Shown: positions 8,029 through 15,801 of the stretch, piece after piece | Numbering within the stretch: the first letter of the stretch is position 1 | How the letters are laid out: each line of letters starts with the position of its first letter | DNA from: JACQCV01 sp964634555 | GTDB lineage: Bacteria; Patescibacteriota; Minisyncoccia; Phycocordibacterales; UBA12445 | Length of the DNA: 22,363 bases | Assembly: GCA_964634555.1 (NCBI GenBank) | Contig: CAZWJJ010000012.1 | Location: forward strand, 1-22,363 | Reading direction: 5' to 3' | Program-made: the position numbers and the translations under genes | Notes under the pieces: generated by a model | What the model saw: only the letters and a program-made list of their open reading frames with translations | Databases searched by the model: none | What the model was told of the DNA's origin: nothing

Positions 8029-8045
8029 GTAGATATTTATAATTC

Positions 8046-8387
8046 ATGAAAATAAAAATAGAGAAAGTTAAGATCATCAGTCTGCTTTCTCTCTTTTTAT
8101 TTCCTGAACTATCACTTGCCGCAGGGGGACTAACCTTAAAAACCGCTGCAGGTTATATATTAACAAATTTTATTTTGCCTATCCCTAAACTTCTTGTGGC
8201 TCTAGGTCTGTGTTATTTTTTTTACGGACTTTTTGTTTATCTGTATGATTTTTCTGTATATGGAATTAATGAAAAAAAGATGATTGAAGGTCGTCAGATT
8301 ATGATTTACGGTTTGCTTGGATTAACTGTTATGTTTTCAGTCTGGGGTCTGGTAGATTTAGTCGGAACGAGTCTAGGTTTATGGTAA
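8046..8387 (+). CDS. Type IV secretion pilin-like protein 4
   Basis: The 113-residue protein has a signal peptide (about 1-25, FPELSLA-A) and two helices. The core CYFFYGLFVYLYDFSVYGIN is followed by EKKMIEGRQIMIYGLLGL and VMFSVWGLVDLV. Compared with protein 3 the loop between the helices has 2-3 extra residues (DFSVYGINEKK versus VAGDEKK), while the downstream half of the motif is fully kept. It ends right after the second helix (GTSLGLW), without the Gln/Pro tail. Confidence 0.8.
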   Translation: MKIKIEKVKIISLLSLFLFPELSLAAGGLTLKTAAGYILTNFILPIPKLLVALGLCYFFYGLFVYLYDFSVYGINEKKMIEGRQIMIYGLLGLTVMFSVWGLVDLVGTSLGLW

Positions 8388-8397
8388 TTAAAATGAA

Positions 8398-8682
8398 ATG
8401 CTAAATTTTTTTATTAATACAGCTTATGCGGCTTCTGCCAACGATGTTATAAATAAAGTTGCAGATAATATTTTCAATCCGATTATTGCTGTTATGTTTG
8501 GATTGGCGTTAATTATGTTTCTTTATGGCGTGCTTGAGTTTATACAGGGCGGAGCGAATGAAAAAGCGGTTGAAAAAGGTAAACAGCATATTATTTACGG
8601 CATCCTGGGATTAGTCATAATGGTAGGGGTTAATGGAATAATTGAGCTGATAAGGGCAACAATACAGTCATTCGGAAATTAA
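8398..8682 (+). CDS. Type IV secretion pilin-like protein 5
   Basis: The shortest member, 94 residues, has a very short leader (MLNFFINTAYA-A) and two helices, about 27-50 and 65-88. The core MFLYGVLEFIQGGANEKAVE then HIIYGILGLVIMVGVNGIIE keeps the YG/NEK/YGI/VM pattern; the usual VWG is VNG. It ends the plus-strand run; 18 nt after its stop an intergenic palindrome begins, which may end the transcript. Confidence 0.8.
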   Translation: MLNFFINTAYAASANDVINKVADNIFNPIIAVMFGLALIMFLYGVLEFIQGGANEKAVEKGKQHIIYGILGLVIMVGVNGIIELIRATIQSFGN

Positions 8683-8700
8683 TATTTTCTTAAGCCTGAT

Positions 8701-8783
8701 TGTCATTGCGAGGAGCTTGCGACGAAGCAATCTCTGTTGCGGGTTGTAATAGAGTAGATTGCTTCGCAAGGCTCGCAATGACA
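8701..8783 (+). repeat. Intergenic palindromic repeat, copy 3
   Basis: The left arm is TGTCATTGCGAGGAGCTTGC, then GACGAAGCAATCTC; the right arm is GATTGCTTCGCAAGGCTCGC followed by AATGACA. The arms are near-perfect inverted copies around a variable centre of about 22 nt. Confidence 0.9.
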
Positions 8784-8819
8784 CATCCCATGCCTTTTGG
8801 TCCACTGCTCAAAAGTTTA

Positions 8820-8907
8820 GGTTTTCGAGTCCCTCACGAAAAGCATTAAGATGCTTTTCTCTCGCCACAATTCGCTTTGCTCATTTGTGCCGAGGAGAGG
8901 ACTCGAA
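8820..8907. repeat. 88-bp direct repeat, copy 1, carrying a tRNA-Leu 3' fragment
   Basis: Identical to 8971-9058 except for one base (G at 8864, A at 9015). Its last 20 bases (8888-8907) equal the 3' end of the tRNA-Leu gene, from the T-loop to the discriminator base; after that the match to the tRNA stops. Confidence 0.9.
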
Positions 8908-8970
8908 GCTTACAGCTTCAGTACACCTTTTGGACTTTTTGTTTCGTTTCACTCACAAAAATTCTCAAAA

Positions 8971-9058
8971 GGTTTTCGAGTCCCTCACGAAAAGCATTAA
9001 GATGCTTTTCTCTCACCACAATTCGCTTTGCTCATTTGTGCCGAGGAGAGGACTCGAA
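8971..9058. repeat. 88-bp direct repeat, copy 2, overlapping the functional tRNA-Leu
   Basis: The second copy starts 151 bp after the first and runs into the genuine tRNA-Leu gene (9039-9058 are tRNA sequence). It contains the hairpin at 8989-9010. Confidence 0.9.
8989..9010 (-). terminator. Hairpin downstream of the tRNA genes, possible terminator
   Basis: GAAAAGCAT and ATGCTTTTC form a 9-bp stem with a 4-nt loop, 29 nt past the 3' end of tRNA-Leu on the minus strand. The T-run lies within the stem, so it is a weak candidate. The same hairpin recurs in the first repeat copy at 8838-8859. Confidence 0.35.
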
Positions 9059-9122
9059 CCTCCATGCCATTGCTGGCACCAGCTCCTAAGGCTGGCGTGT
9101 CTACCAATTTCACCACCTCGGC
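9039..9122 (-). tRNA. tRNA-Leu (anticodon TAG)
   Basis: The 84-nt minus-strand gene has a 7-bp acceptor stem (GCCGAGG/CCTCGGC), the D-arm sequence TGGTGAAATTGGTAGACACG, anticodon stem CCAGC/GCTGG around the loop CTTAGGA (anticodon TAG), a long class II variable arm (TGCCAGCAATGGCA) and a T-arm with GTTCGAGTC. The discriminator base is A and CCA is not encoded (the next bases are CAA), so a CCA-adding enzyme is needed. It lies 50 bp downstream of tRNA-Tyr. Confidence 0.95.
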
Positions 9123-9172
9123 ATTTATAAAATATTTTAGATCCTTGTTTGCTTATTTCATTTCGCTCAATG

Positions 9173-9256
9173 TGCGTAGGGAAGGATTCGAACCTTCGTA
9201 GCCCATGGGGCGAGAGATTTACAGTCTCTTGCAATTGACCGCTCTGCCACCTACGC
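9173..9256 (-). tRNA. tRNA-Tyr (anticodon GTA)
   Basis: The 84-nt minus-strand gene has acceptor stem GCGTAGG/CCTACGC, anticodon stem AGAGA/TCTCT around the loop CTGTAAA (anticodon GTA), a long variable arm and a T-arm with GGTTCGAATCC. The discriminator is A; CCA is not encoded. A promoter lies directly upstream, and tRNA-Leu follows on the same strand, so the two are probably one transcript. Confidence 0.95.
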
Positions 9257-9267
9257 GTGTAAGAAGA

Positions 9268-9295
9268 ATAGTAGCAGATTTATAAGATAAGGCAA
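9268..9295 (-). promoter_or_regulatory. Promoter of the tRNA-Tyr/tRNA-Leu unit
   Basis: On the minus strand a -35 TTGCCT (9295-9290), a 16-bp spacer and a -10 TACTAT (9273-9268) with a TGC extension. The -10 ends 11 nt before the 5' end of tRNA-Tyr. Confidence 0.45.
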
Positions 9296-9317
9296 ATTAA
9301 TATATAAGTTATCCTGA

Positions 9318-9346
9318 TTGTTTATGAGGATCATTTTAGCTATTAT
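9318..9346 (+). promoter_or_regulatory. Promoter of the histidine kinase/MacAB operon
   Basis: A -35 TTGTTT (9318-9323), a 17-bp spacer and a -10 TATTAT (9341-9346) lie 27 nt before the ATG at 9374. It is divergent from the tRNA promoter. No Shine-Dalgarno site precedes the ATG. Confidence 0.45.
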
Positions 9347-9373
9347 ATATGTATAAGAAATTAATTTTTTCTT

Positions 9374-12133
9374 ATGTTTGATACTGATAAAAAACAAATT
9401 GAAATAAATATCGCTAAGTTTGAAAACTACTCTAGAATTTGTGCTGTTTTGATAATATTGATATCCAGTACTGTTATTACTGGTTGGTTTTTTAATGTGG
9501 AAATTTTGAAATCAGTTATTCCAGGTGCGGTGTCCATGAAGTTTAATACTGCGATTGCGATGATCTTATCGGGTATTGCCATTCTTCTATACTCCAACAG
9601 TAGATCGAATACATTTGCTAAAATAGCATCTGCCACAGTCTTTACGATTGGAATTCTTACATTGAGTCAATATGCTTTTAATACTAATTTAGGCATAGAT
9701 CAACTTTTTTTTAAGGAAGCGTCGAGTACGGCTTCGGCAATATTTCCTGGTCGAATGGCGCTTGCCGCCTCATTAATTTTTTCCATTATAGGTTTGGCTC
9801 TATTATTAATCCAATACAAGAAAATTAGTGATTGGTTAATGATGGTTCCGTTCGTTGGTGCATATTTATCGACGGTCGGTTATCTATTTTCCAATACTAC
9901 CTTATTCCAGCTTGCTAATTTTCAGACAACGGCCATGTCGATTCCCACAAGCATCTGTTTCTTGTTGTTTGCGGTGGGTTTTTTATTTCACAATTCTTCG
10001 GAAGGAATGTTTGCTGATTTTACTGGCGATGGTGCCGGTGCTCGCGTCATGCGAAACCTAACTATTCCTATACTTATTTTGCCATTAGCTATCTCGTGGC
10101 TCGCTTTGATAGCTGAACACGCTAATTTTATAAACAGCGCAATGCAATTTGCCATATCTGAATCAATTCCTGTTTTTATTTCGTTGTTGTTTGTTTGGAC
10201 GACTGCGGCTTCATTAAATAAAGAAGAAGTTAGGGGAGAAGAGTTGGCGGGTGAATTGGCGTCAACAGAGGAAAAGTTTAAAATACTTTACGAATCATCC
10301 CATGATGCCATCATGATTTTTGAACCGCTGATAGGAAAATTTTCTGCCGGTAATAAGGCGGCAACAGAAATGTTTAAGACCAAGGATGAAGCAAGTTTAA
10401 TTTCCTTAAGTTTGGATAGTTTATCTCCCGAGAGACAGCCTAATGGTTTGCTATCCCCAGTGCTTATTACAGAAAATTTGAATAATGCTTTAAAAAATGG
10501 ATCAAACTATTTTGGATGGAAATTTAAAAGGTTTAATGGGGAAGAATTTTCTGCAACAGTCTTATTGGTACGCGCAGATGTTAATGGAAAGACGATAATT
10601 CAGGCAACCATTAGGGATATTACTGAAGAATCTAAGGCGCAGGATCAGTTAACATTTTTGAAGCGCGCCATCGATGATTCTAGCGACATTATTTTTATGA
10701 CAGATATTAAGGGCATCATTAATTATATGAATGCGGAATTTACTAATGTATACGGTTATGGCAGTGATGAAGTGATAGGAAAGGTTACGCCGAGAATTAT
10801 AAAAAGCGGGCATTTTTCGACCGAACATTATGCCGAAATGTGGAAAAATATTTTAAACGGGGCGGTAATAAAAACATCACTTGTCAATAAAACCAAAGAT
10901 GGACGATTTGTTGACATTGAAGAAACCATAAATCCTATTCACGATCAGCTGGATAATATTATTGGTTTTATCGCTATACATCGAGATATTACTAAAAAGA
11001 AAGCGCAGGAAAAAGAGTTGAAGCGCCTTAACTCTTTTTTAATAGCTTCTCAAGAAGCGTCGTATGACGGTATAGCTATTATAGATCCAAATCAGGAAAT
11101 TATTAGTAGTAATTCAAAAGCCTTAAAGATCCTTGATTTATCAAAAGAAGTTATTGATAATCATTCAGGACAAAAAGGAATTGAATATATTATTGATAAG
11201 GTTGAAAATGCGAACTCAATTTTAAGTAAATTTGAATATCTAAGTTCACATCGCGATGAAATTTTACAAGATCAGCTTACGTTCAAAAATGGTAAAACAT
11301 TTGAGATTTATTCTGCGCCTATTTTTGGTTTGGATAAAACATTTTATGGCAGAGTTTGGTATTTTCATGATATAACTGAAGCAAAGCAGGAAAGGGATAA
11401 GATTTCCAGATTAGAAGAAGCAAAAAGTAGTTTTGTTTCGGTCGCGGCACATCAGTTGAGAACTCCAATTACGGCTGTTACGGCATCCGTTAGAGAAATA
11501 ATTGACACAGGGATGACAAATTTTACACCCTCACAGGTTGAATTTATAAATATAATTTCTGAAGGTGCATCTCAGATGGTTGAACTCATAAATTTCTTAT
11601 TAAAGATTTCTAGAACCGAAGCTGGTACGATTAGTTTCTCCTTATCACCAATTGATCTCAAGACTGAAATAAATTCCATAATTAATGAATTGAGTCCCGA
11701 AATTAAAACCAGAGCAATTCAGATAAACTTGATACAAGATCCGGACCCCTTACCTTCGGTTTTTATGGATAAGGATGCACTCAGGCAGGTTATAATAAAT
11801 CTTTTGACTAATGCTATAAACTATTCTCATGATAATGGAATAATTGAGATTAGACTGAAACTAGAAAGTAGTCTTATTCAGATGGCTGTTCAAGATCACG
11901 GTATAGGTATTCCAGTTGATCAACAAGATAAACTATTCGAGAAGTTTTATAGAGCCAAGAATGCGAAGGAATTTTTTAGAAACGGAAATGGTCTTGGATT
12001 AGCTTTGATTAAGGCTTTGACAGATGCATGGGGAGGTTCTGTGCGATTTGTGACAGAGGAGAATAAGGGGACTACTTTTTTCATTACTCTCCCCATTTTA
12101 GGAAAAGTAGAATCTGATAAAGAAGTGATATAA
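9374..12133 (+). CDS. Membrane-bound PAS histidine kinase
   Basis: A 919-residue sensor kinase. About eight transmembrane helices fill residues 20-280; the motifs MKFNTA (55-60), GRMALAASL (126-134) and MSIPTS (188-193) suggest an internally repeated sensor region. Three PAS-like domains follow: about 298-418, 425-545 (NYMNAEFTNVYGY, ending IAIHRDIT) and 550-672 (ending VWYFHDIT). The HisKA helix pair has the phosphorylated histidine H693 in AAHQLRTPIT. The ATPase domain has the N box (NLLTNAINYS, from 809), G1 (DHGIGIP, 841-847), F box (KLFEKFYR) and G2 (GNGLGLALIK, 871-880), so all catalytic motifs are intact. No receiver domain is fused and no response regulator gene is adjacent. Nine bases separate it from the MacA-like gene, so it probably senses an envelope signal linked to that exporter; the ligand is unknown. 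Confidence 0.95.
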   Translation: MFDTDKKQIEINIAKFENYSRICAVLIILISSTVITGWFFNVEILKSVIPGAVSMKFNTAIAMILSGIAILLYSNSRSNTFAKIASATVFTIGILTLSQYAFNTNLGIDQLFFKEASSTASAIFPGRMALAASLIFSIIGLALLLIQYKKISDWLMMVPFVGAYLSTVGYLFSNTTLFQLANFQTTAMSIPTSICFLLFAVGFLFHNSSEGMFADFTGDGAGARVMRNLTIPILILPLAISWLALIAEHANFINSAMQFAISESIPVFISLLFVWTTAASLNKEEVRGEELAGELASTEEKFKILYESSHDAIMIFEPLIGKFSAGNKAATEMFKTKDEASLISLSLDSLSPERQPNGLLSPVLITENLNNALKNGSNYFGWKFKRFNGEEFSATVLLVRADVNGKTIIQATIRDITEESKAQDQLTFLKRAIDDSSDIIFMTDIKGIINYMNAEFTNVYGYGSDEVIGKVTPRIIKSGHFSTEHYAEMWKNILNGAVIKTSLVNKTKDGRFVDIEETINPIHDQLDNIIGFIAIHRDITKKKAQEKELKRLNSFLIASQEASYDGIAIIDPNQEIISSNSKALKILDLSKEVIDNHSGQKGIEYIIDKVENANSILSKFEYLSSHRDEILQDQLTFKNGKTFEIYSAPIFGLDKTFYGRVWYFHDITEAKQERDKISRLEEAKSSFVSVAAHQLRTPITAVTASVREIIDTGMTNFTPSQVEFINIISEGASQMVELINFLLKISRTEAGTISFSLSPIDLKTEINSIINELSPEIKTRAIQINLIQDPDPLPSVFMDKDALRQVIINLLTNAINYSHDNGIIEIRLKLESSLIQMAVQDHGIGIPVDQQDKLFEKFYRAKNAKEFFRNGNGLGLALIKALTDAWGGSVRFVTEENKGTTFFITLPILGKVESDKEVI

Positions 12134-12142
12134 ATAAGTTAT

Positions 12143-13687
12143 ATGTTAAAAATATTAAAAACAAGGATTGTCATAATTATTTTAGCGGCGATAATTTTTG
12201 TCGGAGGGATCTATTTCTTTTTACATAGAAATAGATCTATGCCTCAAATGATTACTGTTGTCAGGCACTCCATTACTGAATCAGTTTCCGTAACAGGAAA
12301 TACGACTCCAATTCAGAGTGTGTCTCTTGGTTTTCAGGGTGGCGGTGTGATTTCACATATTTATTCATCTGTTGGACAGGTTGTGTCGGTCGGACAAACT
12401 TTAGCTGAGCTTAATATTAATGATCTTCAAGCGCAACTTGATCAAGCTCAGGCAAACGTTAATATTCAAGAGGCGAAGCTTGAATCAATGAAACTTGGTT
12501 CAAGACCGGAAGATATAGCGACAACACAAGCCGCCCTCAACAAATCTATTCAAGATCTTTCTAATATGTATTTGAGCGTTTCTGATCTGTCTAATGACAG
12601 TTATGTTAAGGCAAATGATGCTGTGCGGACGCAGATCGATAGTCTTTTTTCAAGTCCTGAAACTAACAGCATTTCTTTAACATTTAATACTAATAATGCC
12701 CAGGCTGGTATAAATTCTAAAAATGAACGTAACACCGCAGGGACCGTATTGAATTCATGGCAGAAAGAACTTGCCATCATCAGTCCGACTTCCTCGAATG
12801 ATTTTTTGGATACAACATTGCAGAAAGAGATCGATTATCTCTCATCTGTTCGTCAGCTTTTATTAGATATTTCGTCTGCACTCGATTCTTCCATAAATAT
12901 TGGTTCAGCCACCTTAGATGCTGATAAGGCTGAGGTGACAAGCGCACTGAATGAAGTCAACACCGCCGCCAAAAACCTTAATACTCTGTCTCAAAACATC
13001 TCTTCACAGAAGCTGGTTGTTGCAGAGACACAGGCCAATTTATCTTTAAAAAAGGCCGGTACACTTCAACAAGATATAGACGGTCAGATGGCGCAGATAG
13101 ATCAGGCAAGGGCTGCGGTTTCTAGCGTTGAAGCAAGGATTTCTAATTCAAGAATTTTAGCCCCAATCAGCGGCACGGTAACTCAATTTGATGCTAAGAT
13201 CGGTCAGGTGGCTGTGATCGGTACTCCGCTAGTCTCTATAATCTCAAATAATCAATTTGAAGTTGACACAGAAGTGCCAGAGACCGATATAGGCAAGATT
13301 GCCATCGATGATCCTATTTCTATGACATTTGACGCCTTTCCTGATGGAACTTTTTCCGGCAAGTTATTTTATATTGATCCCGCTCAAACAATAAGTGAAG
13401 GTGTTGTGGATTATAAAGTTAAGATTATGTTCGATTCGATTGATAAAAGAATGAAGAGCGGACTGACGGCGAATATCAAAATAAAAACCCGTACAAATGA
13501 TAATAGTTTGGTTTTACCGCAATATGCTGTTTTGCAAAATAACGATGGTGTTTTTGTCCAAAAGTTGATTGGCGGAGTCGCATCAAATACGCCGGTTAAG
13601 ATCGGCATTCAGGATGAGGATGGCAATGTTGAAATTTTATCCGGTGTTATAGAGGGTGAAAAAGTTATCAACGTGGGTTTGAAATAA
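12143..13687 (+). CDS. MacA-like periplasmic adaptor (HlyD/RND membrane-fusion family)
   Basis: The 514-residue protein has one N-terminal membrane helix (about 9-27), then the first half of a lipoyl-like sandwich (SVSVTGNTTPIQSVSLGFQG and SVGQVVSVGQTLAEL, 48-90), a long coiled-coil hairpin (about 91-335) rich in Gln, Ala and Ser, the second lipoyl half ILAPISGTVTQFDAKIGQ (about 338-356) and a beta-barrel (about 370-450). It is longer than typical MacA (about 370 residues) because the hairpin region carries an insert near 140-280. In MacAB pumps the adaptor links the ABC transporter to outer parts. In an organism without a classic outer membrane the partner is uncertain. The ATPase gene starts 6 nt downstream. 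Confidence 0.9.
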   Translation: MLKILKTRIVIIILAAIIFVGGIYFFLHRNRSMPQMITVVRHSITESVSVTGNTTPIQSVSLGFQGGGVISHIYSSVGQVVSVGQTLAELNINDLQAQLDQAQANVNIQEAKLESMKLGSRPEDIATTQAALNKSIQDLSNMYLSVSDLSNDSYVKANDAVRTQIDSLFSSPETNSISLTFNTNNAQAGINSKNERNTAGTVLNSWQKELAIISPTSSNDFLDTTLQKEIDYLSSVRQLLLDISSALDSSINIGSATLDADKAEVTSALNEVNTAAKNLNTLSQNISSQKLVVAETQANLSLKKAGTLQQDIDGQMAQIDQARAAVSSVEARISNSRILAPISGTVTQFDAKIGQVAVIGTPLVSIISNNQFEVDTEVPETDIGKIAIDDPISMTFDAFPDGTFSGKLFYIDPAQTISEGVVDYKVKIMFDSIDKRMKSGLTANIKIKTRTNDNSLVLPQYAVLQNNDGVFVQKLIGGVASNTPVKIGIQDEDGNVEILSGVIEGEKVINVGLK

Positions 13688-13693
13688 GCCGAC

Positions 13694-14416
13694 ATGCCGG
13701 ATTCCATGATAGAGGTTCATGAGCTTAGGAAGGAGTATTTTGAGGGAGATGCTCCGGTTGTTGCTATTAATAATATGACTTTCTCTATAAAAAGGGGCGA
13801 GTTTGTTTCGATTATGGGGCCGTCAGGTTCGGGTAAATCAACACTCCTACATATTTTAAGTTTTCTTGATAGGCCAACCGGAGGCGCCTATACTTTTTTA
13901 GGGAAAAGAATTGACGATATGTCCGATAAGGAGTTGGCCAGAGTTCGTAACGCCGATATGGGGTTTGTTTTTCAAGCTTTTAATCTTTTGGCTAGATTTT
14001 CAGTTTATGACAACGTGGAAATTCCTTTGCTGTATTCCGATGTTCCAGTGAGTCGGAGGCATGAGCTTGTTGAAGAGGCCGTGCGATCTGTTGGGTTGAT
14101 CGACAAAATAAGCATTAATGCCGGGAAGCTTTCCGGTGGACAGAAACAACGAGTTGCGATTGCTCGAGCTCTTGTTACTGATCCGAATGTAATTTTTGCT
14201 GATGAGCCGACCGGGAATTTGGATTCCAAATCCGGGGCTCAGGTGATGGAAATATTAGATGCGCTCCATAAAAAGGGTAGGACAATCGTACTGGTCACGC
14301 ACGAAACTTACACTGCTGAGTTTGCCGATCGTATTATCAGGATAAAAGATGGCAATATTGAGAGCGATTCACCGGTTATTCAGACTCGCCGCGGCTCAGC
14401 TAAGTTTATAAAATAA
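13694..14416 (+). CDS. MacB/LolD-type ABC transporter ATPase
   Basis: The 240-residue ATPase has a Walker A GPSGSGKST (42-50), a Q-loop FVFQAFNL (91-98), a signature LSGGQKQR (146-153), a Walker B VIFADE (166-171), a D-loop TGNLDS and a switch histidine H203 in VTHE. The motifs FVFQ.FNLL and DEPTGNLDS are those of the MacB/LolD/FtsE class, which drives mechanotransmission-type exporters. An ATG at 13706 (MIEVHELRKEY) could be the true start; the upstream ATG adds four residues and neither has a Shine-Dalgarno site. It lies between the adaptor and the permease, so the ATPase and permease are separate genes, unlike fused E. coli MacB. Confidence 0.95.
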   Translation: MPDSMIEVHELRKEYFEGDAPVVAINNMTFSIKRGEFVSIMGPSGSGKSTLLHILSFLDRPTGGAYTFLGKRIDDMSDKELARVRNADMGFVFQAFNLLARFSVYDNVEIPLLYSDVPVSRRHELVEEAVRSVGLIDKISINAGKLSGGQKQRVAIARALVTDPNVIFADEPTGNLDSKSGAQVMEILDALHKKGRTIVLVTHETYTAEFADRIIRIKDGNIESDSPVIQTRRGSAKFIK

Positions 14417-14420
14417 AAAT

Positions 14421-15668
14421 ATGTTAGTTAAAGATGCATTAAAGACATCAGTTAGGAGCTTGACTCATGGCAAGATGAGATCGGCCTTAACAATGTTAGG
14501 AATAGTAATAGGTATCTCTTCTGTGATTACTCTGATGTCGATTGGAACTTCTGCGCAGGGTTTGATATTGGGCCAGGTGCAGAGTATTGGTTCAAATTTG
14601 ATTTTTGTCATTCCTGGCGGCAGTACGAATGGAAGATTTTCTTCACCTGCCGCGGCACAAGGAATAGTTATTAAGAGTTTAAAGGAGCAGGATGTTAATT
14701 CTTTATCGAGAGAATCTTCGATATCGGCTGTGACAGCTGAAGTGCGTGGGCAGGGCAAGGCAGTTTATGATGGCAATGATGTTCGCGTGACTTATGATGG
14801 CGTGTTGGGCAACTATTTTTCTGTGCGTAATTTTAAAACTCAATCCGGTTATCCTTTCACTCAAAGTGATGTTGATTCATTCAATCATGTTGCAGTGATA
14901 GGATCGGCTTTGGCCAAAACTTTATTTAATGATATTGATCCGATTGGCCGATCTATTCGTTTATCCAATATATCATTTCGCATTGTTGGTGTTCTTGAGA
15001 AAAAGGGGACAGGCCCCGGCGGGGTTGATCAGGATAATTTAGTGGTTATACCGGTGACAGTGGCGCAGAAGCAGATACTTGGTATTGATTACTATTCTTT
15101 TATAACAGTTCAAGCTAATGATAGCTACACGATCGATTTTGTTAAATCAAGGATAACCTCAGTTTTGCGCTCGGATCATTTTATTACTGATCCGAAGAAA
15201 GATGATTTTACCGTTGCTTCGCAAGAAGATGCCTTGTCAATTTTAGACACCATAACTTCCACTTTTACATTATTTTTGGCTGCCATAGCATAAATAACTT
15301 TAATTATCGGCGGTATTGGTATTATGAATATTATGCTCGTTTCTGTTACAGAACGTACTCGTGAGATCGGTCTTAGAAAGGCTGTCGGCGCGACTGATCG
15401 AGATATCCTTGAGCAGTTTTTAATAGAGTCAGTTATTTTAACACTGCTCGGCGGACTGGCCGGTATAATATTCGGTATAATTATTGTTACAATTTTATAT
15501 TTGCTGATCTCGTTTTTTAATCCTTCTCTTGGCTGGACACTTCAGATTCCAATATCTGCGATTTTTCTTGGTATTGGAGTTTCTGCAGCCACAGGTATAG
15601 GTTTCGGAATTTATCCGGCTCGCCAAGCTGGAAGGAAAAATCCTATCGACGCCTTACGTTACGAATAG
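14421..15668 (+). pseudogene. MacB-type ABC transporter permease, broken by an in-frame TAA
   Basis: Codons 1-290 encode the first transmembrane helix (SALTMLGIVIGISSVITLMS, 21-40), the extracytoplasmic MacB domain and the start of the second helix (STFTLFLAAIA). Codon 291 (15291-15293) is TAA. The same frame continues without a shift into ITLIIGGIGIMNIMLVSVTE, then RTREIGLRKAVGA and the last two helices, ending EALR-like (NPIDALRYE) with TAG at 15668. The joined protein would be about 415 residues, the expected size for this family. Codon 291 usually encodes a small residue; a Ser TCA to TAA change is a single substitution. It may be a nonsense mutation, an assembly error, or two polypeptides: an ATG at 15324 could restart translation, but no Shine-Dalgarno site supports it. 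Without the stop the four-gene operon would encode a complete exporter. Confidence 0.9.
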
Positions 15669-15746
15669 ATTTTCCATTTCTAATTTAGACTTGCCATTTA
15701 TTTTGATAGATGTTAATTTTCATTTGGTTATTTTAGTTCTTTGAAA

Positions 15747-15774
15747 TTGAACTGTTCGTCTAGAGGGGTATATA
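15747..15774 (+). promoter_or_regulatory. Promoter of the membrane-protein gene at 15802
   Basis: A -35 TTGAAC (15747-15752), a 16-bp spacer and a -10 TATATA (15769-15774) precede a leader of about 20 nt that contains an AAGGGGG ribosome-binding site (15790-15796). Confidence 0.5.
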
Positions 15775-15801
15775 TAGTTCCTTACACACAAGGGGGACAG
15801 G

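Larger units (their letters stand above)
8683..9038. other. Non-coding stretch between the pilin array and the tRNA genes
   Basis: This stretch lies between convergent transcription units. It holds one intergenic palindrome (8701-8783), the first copy of an 88-bp duplication with a 20-nt tRNA-Leu fragment (8820-8907), a small GAAGC-TTACA-GCTTC inverted repeat (8905-8919), and most of the second copy (8971-9058). Open frames here are low-complexity read-through of these repeats and not genes. Confidence 0.7.

Noticed and set aside
8038..8043. TATAAT before the fourth pilin-like gene as a promoter
   Set aside because: It ends only 2 nt before the ATG at 8046, too close for transcription to include the start codon, and the gene lies within a tight run.
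8759..9130. 123-codon plus-strand open frame ending in the tRNA-Leu region
   Set aside because: It reads through a palindromic repeat, both 88-bp repeat copies and the antisense of tRNA-Leu; its internal duplication is simply the DNA repeat.
9013..9234. 73-codon minus-strand open frame
   Set aside because: It spans tRNA-Tyr and tRNA-Leu and is a typical false protein call over tRNA genes.
14421..15668. Alternative genetic code explaining the internal stop
   Set aside because: The internal stop is TAA, which also ends many genes here, and TGA ends the genes at 16802, 20701 and 21783, so neither TAA nor TGA is generally reassigned.
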